Below are positions 48,807-57,347 of a stretch of 64,000 nt of DNA, in pieces; positions within the stretch are counted from its first letter, which is position 1; each line of letters starts with the position of its first letter. The position numbers and the translations under genes were made by a program. Below the pieces are notes generated by a model that saw only the letters and a program-made list of their open reading frames with translations, had not been told where the DNA came from and did no database searches. The DNA is from Haliscomenobacter hydrossis DSM 1100 (GTDB taxonomy: Bacteria > Bacteroidota > Bacteroidia > Chitinophagales > Saprospiraceae), in assembly GCF_000212735.1 (NCBI RefSeq), contig NC_015510.1, positions 5,333,001 to 5,397,000 of the forward strand, written 5' to 3'.

Positions 48807-49883
48807 TCAAACTTTAAGCGACACCTCCATGCCCAAAAACGCCCCAAACCCCTCAACTGCTTTTTCCATAACCTCTACAGGTAAGGTGTCTTTTTTGTCA
48901 AAAAAAGTCGGTTCAATTACGACCTTATTTTTTTGCACCGTGCGTTTCCAAATCCCTAGTACCAGACCATTCACGACAATGATCGGTTTAAAGATTCCAT
49001 TGCTGGTGATGGCTTCTTTGTGCCAGGTAGGGTCAAACACCGTGCTGCGGTATTTGTAGCTCACCGTGTATTCATCAAATGCAGGAAGGAAAAAAACGCT
49101 GGCGTTTTGCGGGGAGGCAGTGGTGCTTTTCTCCGTAAAAAAATATGTTTTGCCCTCCACAACCAAAGATTGTAACCCACTTTTGATACCCTCCAAACCC
49201 GCCCGCGCATCGGACATGGGCAAGCCCGACCACCACTGAAAATCCTGCACCGTAGCGGGTGCATGGCTGGTAAAATAACGTTCAGCCAAAGTGGCCAGGG
49301 CTTCTTCACGGGTAAGCACCAGACCGGGAGGGATTTTTTCATCCAACAAGGCGTAGGTTTGTTTTTTCCCCTGCATGATGCCATTGCAGACGATGGCATC
49401 AACTTCGGCATTCATCATAAAATGTACGGCGCGGCTTGAATTGGTGGGTACACCTCCCTTTTCCAGTTCGAGCATCACTTCTTCGCGGGTCAGGTTTTTA
49501 CCTCCTTCCAGCGCTTTGGCGATGAGGTCGTTGCAGCGGGTGTACAATGCCGAGTCGATACCCAGTTCCCGGTCCCTGGCCACCGAGAGCGCTTTGATGG
49601 ATTTGGCCGTTAAAGCGAGCATCCAGCGCACATCCTGTCCAGAAACCAAATGCCAGGTTGGTCGCAACACATGCGTACGCACAATTTCACCAGCGTCCAG
49701 CGCTGCTTCAATCCGGGTATCGCTTCTCCCCGGCAGACGTATGCCCACCGCCCATTTGGACATGGGGTAGTCCTGGGCTTGCATTGCACCCATATGCGCA
49801 ACCAGGGCCTGCGGACTACTTAAGTCCGGTTGGATGATTTTTTGGTTGTGGAGGCGGAGATGGGGAAAGTGGGTAGTTGGCAT
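48807..49883 (-). CDS. Winged-helix DNA glycosylase AlkZ-like (HTH_42)
   Basis: The 358-residue protein has the HTH_42/AlkZ layout: LRLHNQKIIQ, AHMGAMQAQDYPMSKWAVGIRL with the QxQ pair, RTHVLRPTWHLVSGQDVRWML, DFQWWSGLPMSDARAGLE, and a C-terminal part with FFLPAFDEYTVSYKYRS and GIFKPIIVVNGLVLGIWKR. Streptomyces AlkZ unhooks interstrand crosslinks made by azinomycin; substrates of other members vary and are not known here. Confidence 0.82.
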   Translation of the reverse strand: MPTTHFPHLRLHNQKIIQPDLSSPQALVAHMGAMQAQDYPMSKWAVGIRLPGRSDTRIEAALDAGEIVRTHVLRPTWHLVSGQDVRWMLALTAKSIKALSVARDRELGIDSALYTRCNDLIAKALEGGKNLTREEVMLELEKGGVPTNSSRAVHFMMNAEVDAIVCNGIMQGKKQTYALLDEKIPPGLVLTREEALATLAERYFTSHAPATVQDFQWWSGLPMSDARAGLEGIKSGLQSLVVEGKTYFFTEKSTTASPQNASVFFLPAFDEYTVSYKYRSTVFDPTWHKEAITSNGIFKPIIVVNGLVLGIWKRTVQKNKVVIEPTFFDKKDTLPVEVMEKAVEGFGAFLGMEVSLKV

Positions 49884-49984
49884 TAGGTGCTATTTGCTAC
49901 AAAGATAGAGCGTTTTTATTTTTGTTCACGCCGTTTTGCGCCTGCGGCGCTGCGAGAGAACAATTGCCAGAATTAGCCGATCAA

Positions 49985-50554
49985 CTACTTCCGCACCCCC
50001 TCCATCAAAATCCCCAAAATCTCATCCTCCAGCATTTTTGCCGTAATTTTTTTTCCGGGTTGGTACCAATCGTACAACCAGCGCACCGCTGAGAACAGTG
50101 TATACGACAAGATTAGGGGATTAACGGGTTTGAATTCACCCGCAGCAATGCCTTCGACAATAATCGCCTGGAAACGATTTTCGTAATTTTTGCGCAATTG
50201 CAAAAATGCCGAGAGGTGAGGTTCCTCCAGGTGCCGCCATTCGTCGTTGAATGCCGTGACCGAAGTAACATCTTCTATGGAAAGTTGAACGTGGAGGCGA
50301 ATTAAGCTGGAAATTTTTTCGGAAGCACTGCCCTCGTGGGCTTCTACTTCGTGCATGCCCGCTAAAAAGCGCTGGGCGTTGTTCATACAAATTTCGCGGA
50401 GCACATCCGCTTTGGAGGGAAAATGGTTGTAGAGGCTGGATGCCTGCAAACCTACTTCCTTAGCCAGATCGCGCATGGAGGTGGCCTGGTATCCCTTGTC
50501 GCGGAAGAGGCGCGCGGCAGCTTCGTAGATTTGATCTTTTTTTGATTTTTCCAC
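49985..50554 (-). CDS. TetR/AcrR family transcriptional regulator
   Basis: The 189-residue protein has a TetR helix-turn-helix at the N-terminus (KKDQIYEAAARLFRDKGYQATSMRDLAKEVGLQASSLYNHFPSKADVL) and a helical ligand domain. In the family the start motif, spacing and length are typical. Similar sequences regulate fatty-acid or acyl-CoA genes, but the ligand and target here are unknown. Its start is 6 bp from element C. Confidence 0.9.
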   Translation of the reverse strand: MEKSKKDQIYEAAARLFRDKGYQATSMRDLAKEVGLQASSLYNHFPSKADVLREICMNNAQRFLAGMHEVEAHEGSASEKISSLIRLHVQLSIEDVTSVTAFNDEWRHLEEPHLSAFLQLRKNYENRFQAIIVEGIAAGEFKPVNPLILSYTLFSAVRWLYDWYQPGKKITAKMLEDEILGILMEGVRK

Positions 50555-50559
50555 AGCTG

Positions 50560-50718
50560 AGAGCTTGTTTATTTTTTTGTTTTAGGCGAAAATGAGCTCG
50601 GTTTGAGGTGAATGAGGCACGAAAAGTGGAGTTTAGCAGCGCTAAATGAGCATTTTCGGAACGAAATTCACCTCAAGTCGGGCCATTTGGAGCAAAACAA
50701 AAAAAATCAATAAGCTCT
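50560..50718. mobile_element. 159-bp palindromic element, type C
   Basis: Ends AGAGCTTGTTTATTTTTTTG are mirrored on the right with two changes and a 1-base indel. Inner TTGAGGTGAAT, CGAAAA and AAATG blocks pair, and the centre at 50632-50646 is TTTAGC-AGC-GCTAAA. It lies between the TetR gene start and the rpsT 3' end. Confidence 0.8.
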
Positions 50719-50724
50719 GAGAAG

Positions 50725-50748
50725 CCCCCGGTTGGTTGAAACCGGGGG
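50725..50748. terminator. GC-rich hairpin past rpsT
   Basis: CCCCCGGTT and AACCGGGGG pair over a 6-base loop, 11 bp beyond the rpsT stop. There is no T-run, so termination is only probable. Confidence 0.5.
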
Positions 50749-50759
50749 TATGTCATCGA

Positions 50760-51014
50760 TTAGCCCAAATGAGCAACATGCTTCATCAAGCTACTCTTCA
50801 GGTTAGCTGCTTTGTTCTTGTGCCAAGTGTTTTTCTTAGCCAGTTTGTCGATCATCGCAATCACTTTAGGCAAGAAACCTACGGCTTCTTCCTTGTCTTT
50901 GAGGCTACGCAACTTCTTGATGGAAGTACGGGTAGTCTTCTTATAATAGCGGTTCAACAAACGACGCTTTGCTTCTTGACGGATACGTTTTTCAGACGAT
51001 TTATGGTTTGCCAT
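50760..51014 (-). CDS. rpsT: 30S ribosomal protein S20
   Basis: ATG 51014 ([35 protein letters not shown]) gives 84 residues, the normal S20 length; the frame to 51065 is spurious. The protein is very basic and helical and binds 16S rRNA. A well-formed promoter lies 49-78 bp upstream, leaving an untranslated leader of about 45 nt. S20 autoregulates its translation in E. coli, which may also be so here. Confidence 0.96.
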   Translation of the reverse strand: MANHKSSEKRIRQEAKRRLLNRYYKKTTRTSIKKLRSLKDKEEAVGFLPKVIAMIDKLAKKNTWHKNKAANLKSSLMKHVAHLG

Positions 51015-51062
51015 ACAACAACTTTTCTCTACATTAAAAATTACTCCTGAACAATTGGAGCG

Positions 51063-51092
51063 CAAAGATAATTATTCATTTTGAACTTGCAA
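51063..51092 (-). promoter_or_regulatory. rpsT promoter
   Basis: On the minus strand TTG (51090-51092), 19 bases and TATCTTTG (51063-51070), an exact match to the Bacteroidota consensus. Confidence 0.8.
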
Positions 51093-51228
51093 AAGTAATT
51101 TTTAAAAAACCTTTTGCTTTTCAAATTATCTAAAGACCTAAATGCGTTGTACTTTTGCGCCGAAAGTTTGATTGGTTCTTTTTCTTCGCAGGCGTAGCGA
51201 ACACAACATACAAAAACTGGACAAAACA

Positions 51229-53982
51229 ATGAGCGACTTCTCCTTCATTGCCAATGCTCACCCGGCTTACATCGATTCGCTGTACGAGCAATACCTCAAT
51301 AATCCCGAGCAAATCGACGATTCCTGGTCGTCTTTTTTCCGTGGCTTTGATTATGCCCATGCCAACAATGGCCATGAAAAGAGCAACGGGGTAGCCCTCA
51401 GCCCAGGCACGGCCTTCAATCCGCAGGAGTTTCAAGTGCTGGCCATGATCAATGCCTACCGCGGAAGAGGGCACTTACTTTCTACGACCAATCCCATCCG
51501 GCCACGCCGCGACCGGAGTCCAAGGTTAGACCTGGTTGACTTCAACCTTTCCGACGCAGACCTGGATACGGTGTTTTACGCTGCTACTGAGTGTGGTATG
51601 GACAAGCCCGCAACCCTGCGCGACATCCTGGCGCACCTCAAACGTATTTACTGCGGCAACATTGGCTTCGAGTTTCAGCACATTCAACAGCGTGAAAAAC
51701 GGCGTTGGTTGCGTACCCGCGTCGAACAAAGTCGCCCTGAAAAACACTACAACATTCCAATGGATAAAAAACGCCGCATTCTGGAAAAATTGAATGAGGC
51801 GGTTGGTTTTGAAAAGTTTTTGCACACCAAATACATTGGCCAAAAACGCTTCTCCTTGGAAGGCGGTGAAAGCACTATTGTTGCCCTGGATGCAGCCATC
51901 AATAAAGGTGCCGAAATGGGCGTAGTGGAGGTCATCATTGGGATGGCACACCGCGGTCGTTTGAATGTGTTGGCCAACATCATGAAAAAAACCTACGAGC
52001 AAATCTTTACCGAGTTTGAGGGAACGGCCATTCCTGACCAAAGTTTTGGCGATGGCGACGTAAAATACCACCTGGGCTACTCTTCCCAAGTGGTTACACC
52101 CCTGGGCAAAGAGGTTCAGCTCGAACTGACCCCTAACCCTTCACACCTGGAAGCAGTAGATCCCGTGGTAGAGGGTTACGCACGCGCCAAAGCCGATCGT
52201 TTGTATAAAGGTGAGTACGACCGTATCCTGCCGATCCTGATTCACGGCGACGCTGCTGTGGCGGGACAAGGAATTGTGTTTGAGGTGATCCAAATGAGTA
52301 AACTCAAAGGCTACAATACCGGCGGTACTTTTCACTTTGTGATCAACAATCAAATTGGCTTTACCACCGATTTTGAAGATGCCCGTTCTTCCACCTATTG
52401 TACTGGCGTAGCCAGTGTGGTTTCAGCGCCCGTGTTCCACGTGAATGGTGATGATCCTGAAGCAATACTGTATGCCGTAGAAATGGCGATAGAATTCCGC
52501 CAGGAGTTCAATACCGACGTTTTTATTGATATGGTGTGCTACCGCAAGCACGGCCACAACGAAGGGGACGACCCGATGTTTACCCAACCAGACTTGTACG
52601 AGGCCATCAATGTACACCCCAATCCACGGGAGATTTACATGCAGGAACTCCTGGAAATGGGCGAGGTGACCAAACAATTGGCCGATGACCTCGAAAAAAC
52701 CTATTGGGGGGATTTGCAGGCCCGTTTGGATGAAATCAAACAGCATGCGCTGCCCTACAAATCTCAGGAACCAGAAGAAGAATGGGAAAAGTTGCGTTAT
52801 GCAACTGCCGAGGATTTTAAAAAGTCGCCCCTCACCGGTTTGGAAAAAACCCGGGTAGAGAAAATCCTCAACCACCTGAACACCATTCCGGGACATTTTC
52901 GGCCAATTCCCAAGGTGAGCCGTTTATTGGACAACAATAAAAAACTGCTGGCCAAGGGTATGGTAGATTGGGCAACCGCCGAATTGATGGCCTACGGCTC
53001 CATCTTGATGGATGGCAAAGACGTGCGGATGAGTGGACAGGACGTACAGCGGGGCACTTTCTCGCACCGCCACGCCGTACTACACGATGCCAAAACCAAT
53101 GAAGTACTCAACCGACTGGACAATATTGAAGAAACCCAGGGTAAGTTCCACATCTACAACTCCCTTTTGTCGGAGTTTGCGGTGATGGGCTTTGAATATG
53201 GGTATTCTTTGGCAGACCCCCACAATCTGGTGATTTGGGAAGCCCAGTTTGGCGACTTTTTCAACGGTGCTCAAACCATTGTAGACCAGTTTATTTCGGC
53301 TGCGGAAAGCAAGTGGCACCGCATGTCGGGTTTGACGCTCCTGTTGCCCCATGGTTACGAAGGCCAGGGCCCCGAACACTCCAGCGCACGTTTGGAGCGC
53401 TTCCTGCAAAGCTGCGCCGACCTCAACATGGTCGTGACCAACATCACCACTCCGGCGAACTTTTTCCATTTGTTGCGCCGCCAGTTGGCCTGGGATTTCC
53501 GCAAACCCCTGGTGGTCATGTCACCAAAGTCTTTGTTGCGCCACCCCGAGTGTGTGTCACCCCTCGATGCTTTTGAAACGGACACCCATTTCCAGGAAGT
53601 AATCGCTGATCCAACAGTGAGCGCCAAAGAAGCCAAAGGCATCAAGCGCGTGTTGTTCTGTTCTGGAAAAATATATTATGACCTGGCACAACGCAAGAAA
53701 GATTTGCAGCGCAACGATGTGGCCATCGTCCGGGTAGAGCAATTGCACCCGCTGCCTGAAAATCAGCTCAATGCCATCCTGAAGCAATATGCCAAAGCAG
53801 AGATTTTCTGGGTACAGGAAGAATCTGCCAACATGGGCGCATGGCAATACATGAAACTGAATTGGGAAACTGATCGCAACTTGCAGCGGATTTCACGCCG
53901 TGCCAGTGCTTCGACCGCGGTTGGTTTCAAAAAGATTCACGACCAACAGCAAGAAGCCATTTTGCAGAAAGCGTTTGCTTAG
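51229..53982 (+). CDS. sucA: 2-oxoglutarate dehydrogenase E1 component
   Basis: ATG 51229 (MSDFSFIANAHPAYIDSLYEQYLNNPEQIDDSWSSFF) gives 917 residues, the length of SucA. The subunit-binding N-terminus, FSLEGGESTIVALDAAI, VIIGMAHRGRLNVLANI, the thiamine diphosphate site HGDAAVAGQGIVFEVIQMS and NNQIGFTT, VDMVCYRKHGHNEGDDPMFTQP and the transketolase part (GTFSHRHAVLHD, LPHGYEGQGPEHSSARLERFLQ) are all present. It catalyses the first step of the oxoglutarate dehydrogenase complex in the TCA cycle. The E2 gene (sucB) does not follow. A TACTTTTG box at 51150-51157 may be the -7 element. Confidence 0.97.
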   Translation: MSDFSFIANAHPAYIDSLYEQYLNNPEQIDDSWSSFFRGFDYAHANNGHEKSNGVALSPGTAFNPQEFQVLAMINAYRGRGHLLSTTNPIRPRRDRSPRLDLVDFNLSDADLDTVFYAATECGMDKPATLRDILAHLKRIYCGNIGFEFQHIQQREKRRWLRTRVEQSRPEKHYNIPMDKKRRILEKLNEAVGFEKFLHTKYIGQKRFSLEGGESTIVALDAAINKGAEMGVVEVIIGMAHRGRLNVLANIMKKTYEQIFTEFEGTAIPDQSFGDGDVKYHLGYSSQVVTPLGKEVQLELTPNPSHLEAVDPVVEGYARAKADRLYKGEYDRILPILIHGDAAVAGQGIVFEVIQMSKLKGYNTGGTFHFVINNQIGFTTDFEDARSSTYCTGVASVVSAPVFHVNGDDPEAILYAVEMAIEFRQEFNTDVFIDMVCYRKHGHNEGDDPMFTQPDLYEAINVHPNPREIYMQELLEMGEVTKQLADDLEKTYWGDLQARLDEIKQHALPYKSQEPEEEWEKLRYATAEDFKKSPLTGLEKTRVEKILNHLNTIPGHFRPIPKVSRLLDNNKKLLAKGMVDWATAELMAYGSILMDGKDVRMSGQDVQRGTFSHRHAVLHDAKTNEVLNRLDNIEETQGKFHIYNSLLSEFAVMGFEYGYSLADPHNLVIWEAQFGDFFNGAQTIVDQFISAAESKWHRMSGLTLLLPHGYEGQGPEHSSARLERFLQSCADLNMVVTNITTPANFFHLLRRQLAWDFRKPLVVMSPKSLLRHPECVSPLDAFETDTHFQEVIADPTVSAKEAKGIKRVLFCSGKIYYDLAQRKKDLQRNDVAIVRVEQLHPLPENQLNAILKQYAKAEIFWVQEESANMGAWQYMKLNWETDRNLQRISRRASASTAVGFKKIHDQQQEAILQKAFA

Positions 53983-53986
53983 AAAG

Positions 53987-54045
53987 AAAGATGAGAGATG
54001 AGAGATGAAAGAGATTTGCTTTTCATCTTTCATCTCTCATCTTTT
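53987..54045. repeat. GATGAGAGATGAAAG-word hairpin
   Basis: AAGATGAGAGATGAGAGATG and onward at the left is mirrored by CATCTTTCATCTCTCATC at the right. It occupies the whole space between the stops of sucA and the convergent T9SS protein gene, so bidirectional termination is likely. Confidence 0.82.
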
Positions 54046-54050
54046 AATTC

Positions 54051-55280
54051 TTACCGCATCACCATTACACTTCCTGTGGCAATTTTTTCTTCGCCCTGAC
54101 AGCGGTAGCGCACTTTATACAACATTACCCCCGCATTGACTTCTTTGCCCTGAAAAGTACCATCCCAACGGAAAAAAGGATCGGCTGTACCAAACATGCG
54201 GCTCCCCCAACGGTCAAAAATTTCAAAAGAAAGCAGTTCCTGGATGACAAAAGGATTGCTGATGCCGAAGGTTTCGTTGAGTCCATCGCCATTGGGCGTA
54301 AATGCTTTGGGCAATAACACTTGCCCACAATCCAGGGTGTTGGGATCGATCACGGTGATGCGAATAGAATCCGTGGCGGTACAATCACCGCTGTCGTCGG
54401 TCATGTTTACGGTATAAAAATGAATACCTGGATCCAGTGGTTGGATGGTTGGTTCTCTTTCAAAAGGAGCTACTACCCCAATGGTGGGCGACCAATTGAA
54501 GATGAAATTACAGGTAGGTCCCATTTTGATTTTCACCGCGCCCCCTACAAAAATACTGGTATCCCGCGTTACAATATTGTCTGGCTCAACCACATAAAGC
54601 TGCTTGGCTTCATTGTCGTTCAGGGAGCGATTGTAGAGCCGCACCTCGTCCATAAAGCCCTCGAACGGGGCCTGGTTGGCTACTGGCGGACAAGGAGAGT
54701 TGCCCATGATGAACTTGCCATCATTGGATAAATTGATGCGCCCTTGGGTGTTCAATTCCTGAACTTTGACCCCATTGATGTACAATTTCACCTTCACGCC
54801 TTCTCTGATTACTGCGACATGGTGCCAGCACTTGCCTTCGGGAACTTCGCCTATCAAGTTCAACGTTTTTGCTCCCTCACCCAAAAATACGTTCAGGGTG
54901 CGGGTGAAAGGTCGGAAGCGGATGTAAAATTGATTTCCATCTGTGGAACAGTTGCTGGTGAGTTTGTGTACCAGGTACTGGATCCCATTCTGGTTGCTGG
55001 TTTTGAAATAAAAACTCAGGGTAAAATCTTGGGTGTCGAACTCGTCGTTGGCCGGGCCCATCACCACCGCGTTTCGGGTTGCTCCGGCAAACTCTAATGC
55101 GCGCCCTACCACGCCACAAACGTAAGTCCGGTTATCGGCGGGTTGAAAAGCGTTCGCCGTGTTGCCTGCCGCATCGGCATTGGTGTTTTCAAACGTATAG
55201 TGAGCCACCAATCCTGCTGAGGTTTGTGCAAACAGTTCGGCAGCACAACATAAACATAAAACAAGTGCAGCTATTCTCAT
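54051..55280 (-). CDS. LamG-domain protein with T9SS type B sorting domain
   Basis: ATG 55280 gives 410 residues with signal peptide MRIAALVLCLCCAAELFAQ. About 30-215 form a concanavalin A-like/LamG domain (LVAHYTFENTNADAAGNTANAF, FTLSFYFKTSNQNGIQYLV, PFEGFMDEVRLYNRSLNDNEAKQLY); about 220-315 form a PKD-like beta domain; the last 90 residues (LPKAFTPNGDGLNETFGI ... FEIFDRWGSRMF ... GVMLYKVRYRC) are the gliding motility-associated C-terminal domain, the type B signal for type IX secretion. It is thus an expected cargo of the system regulated by PorX in this window, displayed or released at the surface. Confidence 0.93.
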   Translation of the reverse strand: MRIAALVLCLCCAAELFAQTSAGLVAHYTFENTNADAAGNTANAFQPADNRTYVCGVVGRALEFAGATRNAVVMGPANDEFDTQDFTLSFYFKTSNQNGIQYLVHKLTSNCSTDGNQFYIRFRPFTRTLNVFLGEGAKTLNLIGEVPEGKCWHHVAVIREGVKVKLYINGVKVQELNTQGRINLSNDGKFIMGNSPCPPVANQAPFEGFMDEVRLYNRSLNDNEAKQLYVVEPDNIVTRDTSIFVGGAVKIKMGPTCNFIFNWSPTIGVVAPFEREPTIQPLDPGIHFYTVNMTDDSGDCTATDSIRITVIDPNTLDCGQVLLPKAFTPNGDGLNETFGISNPFVIQELLSFEIFDRWGSRMFGTADPFFRWDGTFQGKEVNAGVMLYKVRYRCQGEEKIATGSVMVMR

Positions 55281-55375
55281 GGTATTTTTGGAATTGACAA
55301 AACAATTGCTCAGCCCGGTTGTCATCGGGAAAACAGGTTCCTGTAAAAAACGAAGGAAACAAAGGCTTATTTTAG

Positions 55376-55690
55376 CTACTTGAATAAACCGTCCATACCA
55401 GGAGGCAACATGTCTTTGAGCAACTGCTCGGTTTCGAAGGCTTCTTTTTCCTGAGCACGCTGCATGACCCGGTTGATGGCGACCAAAAGCAGGTCCTCCA
55501 GCTCTTCGGCTTCCGCATTTTTTAAAAAATCGGGGTCAATGCTGATGTTGGTGAGTTCGCGGTTGGCATTGGCGGTGATTTTGATGGCACCTTCACCAGC
55601 TTCACTTTCTACAATGAACTCCGCGAGTTTTTCGCGCATGGCTTTCTGTTGAGCCTCCATATCGCCAAACATGTTGTCAAGTCCAAACAT
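55376..55690 (-). CDS. YbaB/EbfC family nucleoid-associated protein
   Basis: ATG 55690 gives 104 residues (MFGLDNMFGDMEAQQKAMREKLAEFIVESEAGEGAIKITANANRELTNISIDPDFLKNAEAEELEDLLLVAINRVMQRAQEKEAFETEQLLKD), split here in reading as helix, three strands and helix of the YbaB fold. These small dimers bind DNA and often lie near recR or dnaX; recR is elsewhere in this window. The upstream frame start at 55741 is rejected. Confidence 0.88.
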   Translation of the reverse strand: MFGLDNMFGDMEAQQKAMREKLAEFIVESEAGEGAIKITANANRELTNISIDPDFLKNAEAEELEDLLLVAINRVMQRAQEKEAFETEQLLKDMLPPGMDGLFK

Positions 55691-55897
55691 GGTATTGTTT
55701 TTTTGTCGGTAAATTAACGGCGAAGATATAACGGAATGCACATGAAATCACAGTATTTTATACATTTGTGCCCGCCAGCGGTTGTTTGAGTCTTTCTTTG
55801 CCAAGTGAAAATGGGCAAAAAGGAGAATCACAAACAAACGCTTAAACCAGTTGTACGATAAAACTGTTTGGCATAATAGTGTAAAAAAAGAGCCATC

Positions 55898-56764
55898 ATG
55901 CCTTTGGATCAAATTGATGTAGACCAAGAAGAAAAAACACCTGCCAAGGAAATGTCGTTTCTGGATCATTTGGAAGAACTGCGTTGGCATATTCTCCGGT
56001 CCCTGACGGCCATATGCGTTTTTGGCATCGTCCTTTTTCTCAACCAGGAATGGATGTTCAAAGTGTTGATTTTTGGCCCTTCCCGGCAAGACTTCATTAC
56101 CTATCGCGCACTTTGTTCTTTTTCTAAAAGTTTAGGATTGGGGGATACCATGTGCTTTGCTGCAACGGAGGTTAACCTGCAAACCATTGGCTTTGCCGAA
56201 CCTTTTGTGACCAGTATGTGGGTTTCTTTTGTGGTGGGTTTGGTTTTGGCAGCCCCTTATGTACTCTGGGAAATTTGGCGTTTTGTGAGTCCTGGCTTAC
56301 TCCCCAAAGAACAAAAAGCCGCAACTGGCGCGGTATTCATTTGCTCTTTTTTATTTTTGCTGGGCGTCGTTTTTGGTTATTTTTTCATGGCTCCTTTTGC
56401 CATCAACTTTTTGATCGGCTACACCATTCCCGGCGTAACCAACGTCCCTACGCTCAACTCCTACATCAATTACATGGTGATGTTCACCTTGCCCCTGGGC
56501 TTGGTATTTGAGTTACCTGTGGTTGTGTACATTTTGGCCAGAATTGGCCTCATCACTGCTGCCGACATGCGGGCTTTCCGACGCCAGGCGATTGTGGTCA
56601 TTTTGATCGTTGCGGGCATCATTACCCCCCCCGATGTGGTATCACAAATGTTTGTTACCATACCCTTGTATGCCTTGTACGAGATCAGCATCATGATTGC
56701 CAAGCGGGTAGCCCCCCGGGACGATGATGATGATGTTCCGACCAAACAAGTCACGCCGTCATAG
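55898..56764 (+). CDS. tatC: Sec-independent protein translocase TatC
   Basis: The 288-residue protein has the TatC start MSFLDHLEELRWHILRSL (after a 20-residue acidic extension), six membrane helices, the conserved FAEPFVTSMWVSFVVGLVLAAPYVLWEIWRFVSPGLLPKEQK and the end FRRQAIVVILIVAGIITPPDVVSQMFVTIPLYALYEISI. It is the receptor of the twin-arginine pathway. tatA/B genes are not adjacent. A 118-bp repeat element follows. Confidence 0.95.
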   Translation: MPLDQIDVDQEEKTPAKEMSFLDHLEELRWHILRSLTAICVFGIVLFLNQEWMFKVLIFGPSRQDFITYRALCSFSKSLGLGDTMCFAATEVNLQTIGFAEPFVTSMWVSFVVGLVLAAPYVLWEIWRFVSPGLLPKEQKAATGAVFICSFLFLLGVVFGYFFMAPFAINFLIGYTIPGVTNVPTLNSYINYMVMFTLPLGLVFELPVVVYILARIGLITAADMRAFRRQAIVVILIVAGIITPPDVVSQMFVTIPLYALYEISIMIAKRVAPRDDDDDVPTKQVTPS

Positions 56765-56770
56765 GTAGTG

Positions 56771-56888
56771 GGGCAAAAATAAGTGTTCATTTTTCCTGAT
56801 CCAAAGGATTAGATAAGAAACTTAAAATGAACCGTTTACTCATCTAATCCTTTGGCAAAATGAAACACTTATTTTTTTATCGCCCTAA
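56771..56888. repeat. 118-bp inverted-repeat element (GGGCAAAA type)
   Basis: GGGC-AAAAATAAGTGTT at the left and its near-inverse ending TTATTTTTTTATCGCCC at the right, with an inner pair CCAAAGGATTAGAT / ATCTAATCCTTTGG. It is flanked by GTAGTG on both sides (56765-56770 and 56889-56894), a possible target duplication. A solo end is at 11439. Confidence 0.75.
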
Positions 56889-56897
56889 GTAGTGAGG

Positions 56898-57347
56898 ATG
56901 GAAAGGATATCGAGTAATCTTACGTTGGCCTACAAATTTGTATTGCCAATTTTTTGGCTGGTGTTGATGGGATCCACCACGGCAGCCATCCTAATTGTAA
57001 AATTTGCGGGGGTGGGCAATACTTCGCCCTGGGTCATCCGGGGTGTAATGTTGTTCATCTTTCTCTCGGGTGCGCTGTTTTTGGCCCTTACCCTGATGCG
57101 GCTCAAACGGATCGAAGTGGGCGAGGAAGGGGTCTACGTGACCAACTATTTTAAAAATGTGCGCTACCCTTTCAGCGAAGTGGATGGCATCACGGTGACG
57201 TCCTTCTTTATTTTTTCAGTAGGTACCTTGCATTTGAAAGGTAAAGGAAGTTTTGGGCAGCACATTCCATTTATTCCTAGCCCGAGTCGGTTTTATTCGT
57301 TTTTTGAGGAGAATCCGGAGCTGAAGGAGCGGTTGTTGAAAGTATAA
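56898..57347 (+). CDS. Small membrane protein of unknown function
   Basis: ATG 56898 (a GTG lies two codons before) gives 149 residues. Two hydrophobic segments (about 12-40 and 47-70: WVIRGVMLFIFLSGALFLALTLM) precede a beta-rich part (KRIEVGEEGVYVTNYFKNVRYPFSEVDGITV) that resembles membrane-bound PH-like domains. I do not recognise a named family. It is convergent with the ACT protein gene, with no spacer. Confidence 0.62.
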   Translation: MERISSNLTLAYKFVLPIFWLVLMGSTTAAILIVKFAGVGNTSPWVIRGVMLFIFLSGALFLALTLMRLKRIEVGEEGVYVTNYFKNVRYPFSEVDGITVTSFFIFSVGTLHLKGKGSFGQHIPFIPSPSRFYSFFEENPELKERLLKV

